A stretch of 11,980 nucleotides of DNA, taken from NCBI GenBank assembly GCA_002405445.1, contig DHLV01000178.1:1-11980 (forward strand), written 5' to 3'. Source of the stretch: Flammeovirgaceae bacterium UBA4659. Lineage in GTDB: Bacteria > Bacteroidota > Bacteroidia > Cytophagales > Cyclobacteriaceae. Each line of letters starts with the position of its first letter. The first letter of the stretch is position 1. The notes beneath the pieces were generated by a model. That model was given only the letters and a program-made list of their open reading frames with translations, was not told the origin of the DNA and searched no databases. This document shows, in pieces, positions 6,747-11,980 of the stretch. Made by a program: the position numbers and the translations under genes.

Positions 6747-7726
6747 CCATCACCTATCGCGAAGCCATCAAACAGGCCATCAGGCAATCGCTGCTGAGCG
6801 ATGAGAAAGTGTTTCTGATGGGCGAAGACGTAGGGCGATATGGAGGCGCCTTTGCCGTGAGCAAAGGGTTGTTGCAGGAATTTGGGCCGGAGAGGATAAT
6901 GGACACACCCCTTTCGGAGGCAGGATTTGTGGGTGCGGGCATCGGAGCTGCAATTGCCGGCATGCGTCCGATTGTAGAGATCATGACGGTGAATTTCAGT
7001 TTGCTGGCACTCGATCAGATTGTCAATAATGCAGCCACACTGCTCCACATGTCGGGAGGCCAAGTGAACGTGCCTGTGGTGATTCGCATCAGTAGCGGCA
7101 TCGGCAAACAACTTGCAGCGCAGCACTCTCACAGTTGGGAACCTATATTTGCCAGCATCCCGGGGTTAAAAATATTATCGGCAGGCACGCATGCAGATGC
7201 GAGGGGTATGTTACCCACCGCTTTGAAAGACCCCGACCCGGTGATCATTTTCGAATACACCAATATGCTCAACCTCGAGGGAGAGCTTGATGCAACGGCA
7301 GGCGCAGTCGACATCACCTATGCTGCTGTTCGAAGACCGGGCCACGACCTGTCGATCATCACCTACGGAGCGGGTGTCTATAAGTCTCTTGAGGCTGCAA
7401 AGGATCTGGCAGCTGCCGGGATAGATGCTGAAGTGATTGACTTACGCGTGCTGAGGCCGTTGGACGAAGTTGCGATCATCAACTCCGTGCGAAAGACACA
7501 CCGTGCATTGATTGTGGAAGACGCCTGGAAATCGATCAGTGTTTCTTCTGAAATATGCGCCCGAATCATGGAGAGCGCCTTTTATGATTTGGATGCACCT
7601 GTGCAACGCTTGTGTGGCGTAGAAGTGCCGATACCGTACTCCAAACACCTCGAGGACGCCTCGGTTCCGCAAAAACAACAAATTGTTGAAGCAGCCGTAA
7701 GATTATGTGCCCACGCAAAAACTTAA
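6743..7726 (+). CDS. 2-oxoacid dehydrogenase E1 component, beta subunit
   Basis: Partner of the E1-alpha encoded at 4326-5306; 327 aa, full length for the family. The N-terminal thiamine-binding half carries [12 protein letters not shown] (26-37), the catalytic Glu59 in PLSEAG that protonates the cofactor, and the His-rich segment AAQHSHS (125-131). The C-terminal transketolase-like half contains [11 protein letters not shown] and DLRVLRPLD, both family hallmarks. It starts inside the nitroreductase stop codon (ATGA) and is followed after 5 bp by E2. The sequence is of the pyruvate/acetoin/branched-chain type, and paralogues cannot be told apart from motifs alone. All expected residues are present, so the enzyme should be active if alpha and beta assemble. 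Confidence 0.94.
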   Translation: MTITYREAIKQAIRQSLLSDEKVFLMGEDVGRYGGAFAVSKGLLQEFGPERIMDTPLSEAGFVGAGIGAAIAGMRPIVEIMTVNFSLLALDQIVNNAATLLHMSGGQVNVPVVIRISSGIGKQLAAQHSHSWEPIFASIPGLKILSAGTHADARGMLPTALKDPDPVIIFEYTNMLNLEGELDATAGAVDITYAAVRRPGHDLSIITYGAGVYKSLEAAKDLAAAGIDAEVIDLRVLRPLDEVAIINSVRKTHRALIVEDAWKSISVSSEICARIMESAFYDLDAPVQRLCGVEVPIPYSKHLEDASVPQKQQIVEAAVRLCAHAKT

Positions 7727-7731
7727 CGTCT

Positions 7732-8901
7732 ATGCCCGAAATGATCCCTACAGCGCAACCCATTGAATTTAAGATGCCGAGCTTGGGCGCAGACATGGAG
7801 GCAGGTTTCCTGCGAGAGTGGAAAGTGAAACCGGGCGACCGGGTAAAGCGCGGAGATATAATCGCAGAAGTAGAAACACAAAAGGGCATTATTGATATCG
7901 AGGTGTTCGACAGTGGCACGATCGATAGAATCATCGTTAACGAAAATGAAAAAGTGCCTGTAGGCACAACCCTGGCCATCATCATTCCTGCAGCAGCGTT
8001 TGCCCAATCGCAAGTGGTTACGCCCGGCTCAGCCGTTGATCAGGTGTTGCTTCCGGTTGCACATGTGCGAGCCTCACCCCTCGCAAAGCGGATGGCGTCA
8101 GAACTGGGAGTGGACATTAATCACATCAAAGGCACAGGCCAGGATGGTGCAATCACCAAGGCAGACGTTGAAAGAGCCGTTCAAGAGCGCGCAGCACCCG
8201 TGCAGAAAAAAAAGGCAGCAACTCCCATTGAGAACATACGCGCTGCGGTGGCCGCTGCCATGAGCAAATCAAACCGGGAGGTACCCCACTACTATCTTCA
8301 GACACGAGTAGACATGAGCCATGCGTTGACATGGCTGGCTGCCCAAAACAAAGAAAGAACAATAAAGAACAGGCTGTTGCCGGCTGTGCTCTACATCAAG
8401 AGTGTTGCGAATGCCTTGCGTGATGTTCCTGACCTCAACGCTTATTGGTTAACCCAACTTGAACGCCAGCCCAATATCCATATCGGCTTCGTGGTGTCGA
8501 TGCGGACAGGTGGCATCATGGTTCCGGCCATTCGCGATGCCGACAAGAAAACGGTTGACGAGGTGATGCATGCATTGACCGATATTATTACACGTGTGCG
8601 CAGCATGCGGCTGCGGAGCTCAGACTTGAGTGACTCTACCCTCACGATCACAAGCCTGGGTGTTGATGGCGTTGAAGCCGTGTATGGCGTCATCTATCCG
8701 CCCCAGGTTGCCTTGGTTGGATTTGGAGCGATCACTGATCAACCATGGGCTCACGAAGGGATGGTGGGCGTTCGCCCCGTTCTCACCGTTACCCTCAGTG
8801 CAGATCATCGGGCAACAGACGGTGGCACGGGCAGTCGGTTTCTGTCTGCTGTAAAAACATTTTTGGAAAAACCACAAACGCTATGGGAGACCAAGAAATA
8901 A
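7732..8901 (+). CDS. 2-oxoacid dehydrogenase E2 (lipoyl dihydrolipoamide acyltransferase)
   Basis: Core acyltransferase, 389 aa from the ATG at 7732. An in-frame ATG at 7705 would add nine residues and overlap E1-beta. Order of parts: one lipoyl domain (about 10-86) with the lipoylated Lys51 in ETQKG; a linker; a peripheral-subunit-binding domain (about 113-150, ASPLAKRMASELGVD); a short Lys-rich linker; and the catalytic domain (about 163-385). The catalytic domain has HYYLQTRVDM, YPPQVALVGFG and the active-site signature DHRATDGG (His359, Asp363). It moves the acyl group from lipoate to CoA. The single lipoyl domain is normal for many bacterial E2s. The neighbouring ACP gene starts inside the last 19 bases of this gene, making an alternative acyl acceptor conceivable. 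No E3 gene is present in the window. Confidence 0.94.
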   Translation: MPEMIPTAQPIEFKMPSLGADMEAGFLREWKVKPGDRVKRGDIIAEVETQKGIIDIEVFDSGTIDRIIVNENEKVPVGTTLAIIIPAAAFAQSQVVTPGSAVDQVLLPVAHVRASPLAKRMASELGVDINHIKGTGQDGAITKADVERAVQERAAPVQKKKAATPIENIRAAVAAAMSKSNREVPHYYLQTRVDMSHALTWLAAQNKERTIKNRLLPAVLYIKSVANALRDVPDLNAYWLTQLERQPNIHIGFVVSMRTGGIMVPAIRDADKKTVDEVMHALTDIITRVRSMRLRSSDLSDSTLTITSLGVDGVEAVYGVIYPPQVALVGFGAITDQPWAHEGMVGVRPVLTVTLSADHRATDGGTGSRFLSAVKTFLEKPQTLWETKK

Positions 8902-9128
8902 AACATGAACTCATTCGGCTGCTCAAAACCATTGCACCAGACACGGAGCCGGAGAACCTAAAGCCGACCGACAAAATTCGCCAGACCCTCGGCATCGACT
9001 CGTTTGACTACCTGCAATTCATCGTTGGGTGCGATGATCGCTTTGGCGTGCAGACGCCTGAGGAAGACTACGGAAAAATCGAAACGTTGGCCACGCTGGT
9101 GGCGTACATTGCTGCAAGGGTGAAGTAG
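8883..9128 (+). CDS. Acyl carrier protein (phosphopantetheine-binding)
   Basis: Protein of 81 aa, acidic, with the four-helix ACP layout. The attachment motif is GIDSFDY with Ser40 as the 4'-phosphopantetheine site. It differs from the housekeeping AcpP signature GxDSLD by having Phe after the Ser. Downstream, DRFGVQTPEEDYGKIETLATLVAYI matches helices II-IV of the family. The ATG at 8883 is chosen because it begins a complete ACP; the frame continues upstream, but only as an out-of-register reading of E2. It overlaps the E2 3' end by 19 bp, so it is very likely translated together with E2. A dedicated ACP in a 2-oxoacid dehydrogenase operon points to an acyl-thioester handover from the complex, or to a biosynthetic pathway using its product. 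The acyl group is unknown. Confidence 0.9.
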   Translation: MGDQEIKHELIRLLKTIAPDTEPENLKPTDKIRQTLGIDSFDYLQFIVGCDDRFGVQTPEEDYGKIETLATLVAYIAARVK

Positions 9129-9140
9129 CAACACCCTGCT

Positions 9141-9194
9141 GCAAACACTTTCATCACGGATAACGCATTTGCAACGAATCATCCGAAGTGTTGC
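9141..9194 (+). other. Imperfect stem-loop just after the ACP gene
   Basis: GCAAACACTT (9141-9150) pairs with AAGTGTTGC (9186-9194) with one bulged A. After a six-base bulge, CGGAT (9157-9161) continues the stem with ATCCG (9181-9185). The loop is about 19 bases. No T-run follows, so it is not a classic intrinsic terminator. It begins 12 bases after the ACP stop and could be a 3'-end stabilising or processing structure of the operon mRNA. Confidence 0.3.
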
Positions 9195-9403
9195 CGGCTC
9201 ACCGTCTGCCTGGGTGTTGAGCGCAAACTCACCGGCTGAAAACCAACCACTGCCCCGAAATATCAACATCGGCCAGCACCAAAACAATCGCAGCTGTTTC
9301 CCCTGTGGTTCAGTTCTGCGTAAGAATTGCAGTTGCAGAATGGCCGCCTGCCTGTTGTTTGCCACGATGACGATCCAATATCCATCAACAATATATGCGA
9401 TGG

Positions 9404-9436
9404 GTTGCGCAGTACCAGCGGGAAGTAATATATTTG
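9404..9436 (+). promoter_or_regulatory. Candidate Bacteroidota-type promoter before the GNAT gene
   Basis: TATATTTG at 9429-9436 is an exact match to the Bacteroidota -7 box TAnnTTTG. GTTG at 9404-9407 is one mismatch from the -33 TTTG, with the expected spacing of 21 bases. The predicted transcription start falls within a few bases of the GNAT ATG at 9441, which would give a nearly leaderless mRNA. Chance matches are possible because the short stretch is AT-rich. Confidence 0.35.
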
Positions 9437-9440
9437 AGAT

Positions 9441-9959
9441 ATGCACGCACACATCTCAAAAGCATTATTATCAGATGCAGCCGCCATCAATCAATTGGTC
9501 AATGCTGCGTACCGGGGCGAAGGCTCCAGGCAAGGGTGGACCACCGAGGCTGATTTGCTGGATGGCACCCGCATTGACGAGGCCACAGTGAAAGAATTGA
9601 TTCATCGCCCGGACACTACCATCTTAAAGTATACCGACAGCGACCAATTGCTGGGTTGCGTTGAATTGCGGCAAGAAAAAGATAAGCTATACCTCGGTAT
9701 GTTATCAGTAGCGCCCCATACGCAGAGCAAAGGTATTGGTAAAAAATTGTTGAAGGCAGGCGAAGATCAAGCAAAAGAATTAGGGATCAACACCATGATC
9801 ATGACTGTGATTTCAGTGCGCAGCGAATTAATAGCTTGGTACATCCGCCATGGATATATATTGACTGGCGAGCGCAAACCTTTTATAGTGCCCGACACGC
9901 GGTGGGGGATTCCAAAACAAACGTTGGAGTTTGTGGTGCTTGAAAAGCACCTCACTTGA
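9441..9959 (+). CDS. GNAT-family N-acetyltransferase
   Basis: Cytosolic acetyl-CoA-dependent acetyltransferase of 172 aa. The core motif [22 protein letters not shown] (83-104) includes the pyrophosphate-binding QSKGIG (95-100). The C-terminal [13 protein letters not shown] (132-144) is the usual motif-B region. The N-terminal AYRG...WTTEADLL segment is found in a widespread GNAT subgroup of unknown substrate. The start at 9441 is the first ATG and gives a complete domain. It is separated from the ACP by 312 bp and has its own candidate promoter, so it is probably a separate unit. It shares the neighbourhood with acsA, whose homologues are controlled by GNAT acetylation, but it does not clearly resemble AcuA, so that link is only a hypothesis. 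Confidence 0.92.
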   Translation: MHAHISKALLSDAAAINQLVNAAYRGEGSRQGWTTEADLLDGTRIDEATVKELIHRPDTTILKYTDSDQLLGCVELRQEKDKLYLGMLSVAPHTQSKGIGKKLLKAGEDQAKELGINTMIMTVISVRSELIAWYIRHGYILTGERKPFIVPDTRWGIPKQTLEFVVLEKHLT

Positions 9960-10001
9960 GCATTATTTACCCATTCATCGCTTACGATTTTTCTTCAATT
10001 C

Positions 10002-10008
10002 AAAAGGA
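10002..10008 (+). promoter_or_regulatory. Ribosome binding site of the thioredoxin-domain gene
   Basis: AAAAGGA lies seven bases before the ATG at 10016. It is the clearest Shine-Dalgarno site in the window; most other genes here lack one. It fixes the start codon, and the family N-terminus (NRL...[14 protein letters not shown]) follows at once. Confidence 0.6.
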
Positions 10009-10015
10009 ACACCAA

Positions 10016-11980
10016 ATGCTCCACACCAATCGCCTCCTTCAATCCACTTCGCCCTACCTGCTGCAACATGCACACAATCCGGTAGATTGGTATGAATGGG
10101 GCACAGACGCGTTGGCAAAGGCCAAGCAGGAAGATAAGCCGATTCTGTTGAGCATCGGCTACTCATCATGCCACTGGTGCCACGTAATGGCGCACCAGAG
10201 TTTTGAAGATGAAGATATCGCCAACATCATGAACGAGCACTTTGTGTGCATCAAGCTCGACCGTGAAGAGCGACCCGACATTGACCACATTTACATGGAA
10301 GCAGTGCAGGCCATGGGGCAAAATGGTGGTTGGCAATTAACCGTTTTTCTCACTCCCACACAAAAACCTTTTTTTGGCGGCACCTACTTCCTGCCTAAAA
10401 ATTGGGCTCAGTTACTCATCCAAATCAGTAAAGCTTTTAAAGAGAAACGAATAGACATTGAAAAGTCGGCCGATGAATTAGGTACACACTTGAACGTGAG
10501 CGACCTGCAACGTTTTCAAAAAGCAGAAGCACCCGTTCAACCGTCCATCGCCAAAAATATGTTGGCCACTTTACAAAAACGTTTTGACTTTACGTGGGGC
10601 GGTATCGACAAAGCGCCAAAGTTTATCATGCCGTCCACTTGGCTGTTACTGCTTCGGTGCCATCAGCTTACACGAGAACCACAAGCGTTGGAAATGCTTC
10701 ACCTCACTTTGAAGCGCATTGCACAAGGCGGAATCTATGATCAAATTGGTGGCGGATTTGCGCGCTACTCGGTAGATGGTGAATGGTTTGCTCCTCATTT
10801 CGAAAAAATGTTGTACGACAATGGCCAGTTGCTCACGCTGTATGCGGAAGCATTCCAATTAAGCCGCTACCCCGAATACAAATCTACTATCTATCAAACC
10901 GTAGCATGGCTCGAGCGTGAAATGATGCATCCGGAAGGCGGCTTCTACTCGGCACTGGATGCGGACAGCGAGGGAGAAGAAGGAAAATTCTATACCTGGA
11001 CTTGGCAAGAATTGAACGAAGCACTCGGTGACGATGTGGAAGTAGCGGCCGAGTTTTATCAGATTGACGAAACAGGAAATTGGGAGCATGGAAAAAATAT
11101 TTTGATTCGTTCGGACGAAACATTTATAGACACAACCATGGCAGGCCGTATTCATGAAATCAACCAGAAACTTTTTGAATACCGTGCGAAAAAAGTACGG
11201 CCCGGATTAGACGACAAAATATTGACGAGTTGGAATGCGATGACAATTGTAGGATTGGTTGATTGCTATCGCGCATTTGCTGATGCCCAGTTCCTAAAAC
11301 TTGCCGAAAACGCCATCCGATTCATCGAGCAGAAAATCACGAAAGAAGGTGTGGTTTATCGAGCGTTTAAAGGGAAACATTCGGCAACCCCCGGCTTTTT
11401 AGATGACTATGCTTACTTAATTCAAGCCTATACAGCTCTTTATCAAGTTACCTTTAACGAGCAATACTTAGACCAAGCTCGTTTCTTTACGGAGCGAGTG
11501 ACGAAAGACTTTTATGACGAACAAGAAGGTTTTTTCTTTTACTCCGCTCATTCAGCCGAGTCATTAATTGCTCGAAAAAAGGAAGTCTTTGACAACGTTA
11601 TTCCATCATCAAATGCAGTGATGGCGCGCAACCTTTTCCACCTTGGCACGCTACTGGCGCAAGAAGAATGGAAAGAACTGGCACAACAAATGGTAAATCG
11701 CCTGGCGCATTTGATTGAATCTGAACCGGTATACATGTCGCACTGGGGAGTGACGGCATTGGAAATGGTGAATGGCTTGGCAGAAGTAGTGATAGTGGGT
11801 AAAGCAGCCGATGAAATGCGAAAGAATCTTCAGCAACATTTTATTCCGTTCGCGGTAACGCTTGGCACAACTTCAAAAAGTGAACTTGCTTTGCTGAAAG
11901 ATCGCGAAGCGATGCGGGACACCATTTACGTATGTCGCAATCAAGTGTGTCAACTCCCGGTGCATTCGGTGGAGGAAGCG
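10016..11980 (+). CDS. Thioredoxin-domain protein of the YyaL/DUF255 (SPATA20) family, 3' end cut by window
   Basis: Reading frame of 655 codons, open to the window edge. The family is usually about 650-700 aa, so only a short tail should be missing. Residues 1 to about 165 form a divergent thioredoxin domain with the hallmarks [14 protein letters not shown] (12-25), SCHWCHVM (51-58; Cys52 and Cys55) and [10 protein letters not shown] (81-90), then [11 protein letters not shown]. The rest is an all-alpha toroid resembling six-hairpin glycosidases, with the markers [37 protein letters not shown] and [11 protein letters not shown]-terminal pair, Cys640 and Cys645 ([11 protein letters not shown]), is also conserved in the family as I know it. 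The biochemical function is unsettled, and older names such as highly conserved protein containing a thioredoxin domain are not functional assignments. It starts 56 bp after the GNAT gene on the same strand and may share its transcript. Confidence 0.93.
   Translation, partial: MLHTNRLLQSTSPYLLQHAHNPVDWYEWGTDALAKAKQEDKPILLSIGYSSCHWCHVMAHQSFEDEDIANIMNEHFVCIKLDREERPDIDHIYMEAVQAMGQNGGWQLTVFLTPTQKPFFGGTYFLPKNWAQLLIQISKAFKEKRIDIEKSADELGTHLNVSDLQRFQKAEAPVQPSIAKNMLATLQKRFDFTWGGIDKAPKFIMPSTWLLLLRCHQLTREPQALEMLHLTLKRIAQGGIYDQIGGGFARYSVDGEWFAPHFEKMLYDNGQLLTLYAEAFQLSRYPEYKSTIYQTVAWLEREMMHPEGGFYSALDADSEGEEGKFYTWTWQELNEALGDDVEVAAEFYQIDETGNWEHGKNILIRSDETFIDTTMAGRIHEINQKLFEYRAKKVRPGLDDKILTSWNAMTIVGLVDCYRAFADAQFLKLAENAIRFIEQKITKEGVVYRAFKGKHSATPGFLDDYAYLIQAYTALYQVTFNEQYLDQARFFTERVTKDFYDEQEGFFFYSAHSAESLIARKKEVFDNVIPSSNAVMARNLFHLGTLLAQEEWKELAQQMVNRLAHLIESEPVYMSHWGVTALEMVNGLAEVVIVGKAADEMRKNLQQHFIPFAVTLGTTSKSELALLKDREAMRDTIYVCRNQVCQLPVHSVEEA

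Larger units (their letters stand above)
9129..9440. other. 312-bp gap with no supported gene
   Basis: Between the ACP and the GNAT gene. The gap contains an imperfect hairpin at 9141-9194 and a promoter-like element just before the GNAT start. A minus-strand frame stays open across it and into the ACP gene (8958-9452), but I recognise no domain, and the frame's far half is antisense to the ACP. It could be untranslated spacer or the remains of a decayed gene; I cannot decide. Confidence 0.4.

Noticed and set aside
6641..7132. 163-codon minus-strand frame over the nitroreductase/E1-beta junction
   Set aside because: Antisense to conserved motifs of both genes, Cys/His-rich in the way shadow frames often are.
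1..11980. CRISPR array, tRNA, rRNA, integrase or transposase
   Set aside because: Read for on both strands; no regularly spaced repeats, cloverleaf or recombinase motifs were found.

Overview
The window looks like a chromosomal segment from a member of the Bacteroidota, probably of the Cytophagales/Chitinophagales type. This rests on the flavour of the proteins, mostly weak Shine-Dalgarno sites, and one good match to the Bacteroidota -7 promoter box (TAnnTTTG). The assignment is an inference, not a proof. No rRNA, tRNA, CRISPR array, transposase or integrase is visible.

Layout. (1) 94-2143, minus strand: an AT-rich two-component system, with an OmpR-family response regulator followed one base later by its HAMP sensor kinase. 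(2) 2144-2600: a divergent gap. It holds tandem direct repeats suited to an OmpR-type regulator, a clear plus-strand intrinsic terminator at 2351-2380 with no obvious gene in front of it, and sequence with alternative hairpins. (3) 2601-9128, plus strand: a tightly packed eight-gene operon, GC-richer than the left flank. The order is acsA (acetyl-CoA synthetase), E1-alpha of a thiamine-dependent 2-oxoacid dehydrogenase, a VOC/glyoxalase-fold protein, a small four-helix membrane protein, a nitroreductase-family flavoprotein, E1-beta, lipoyl E2 acyltransferase, and a stand-alone acyl carrier protein (ACP). Junctions are 3-9 bp gaps or 4-19 bp overlaps, with a single 52-bp gap before the nitroreductase. 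(4) 9129-9440: a 312-bp gap with a hairpin and a candidate promoter. (5) 9441-9959: a GNAT acetyltransferase. (6) 10016 to the window end: a YyaL/DUF255-family thioredoxin-domain protein, cut by the window edge.

How the genes may work together. AcsA makes acetyl-CoA from acetate. The E1/E2 set oxidatively decarboxylates a 2-oxoacid and leaves the acyl group on lipoate. The ACP, overlapping the E2 gene, offers a second phosphopantetheine acceptor besides CoA. No E3 (dihydrolipoamide dehydrogenase) is present, so E3 must come from elsewhere if the complex turns over normally. The most interesting reading is an accessory 2-oxoacid dehydrogenase that feeds acyl groups to a dedicated carrier protein. 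The VOC protein, membrane protein and nitroreductase, inserted between the two E1 subunit genes, would then be pathway partners of unknown role. This is inferred from gene order only.
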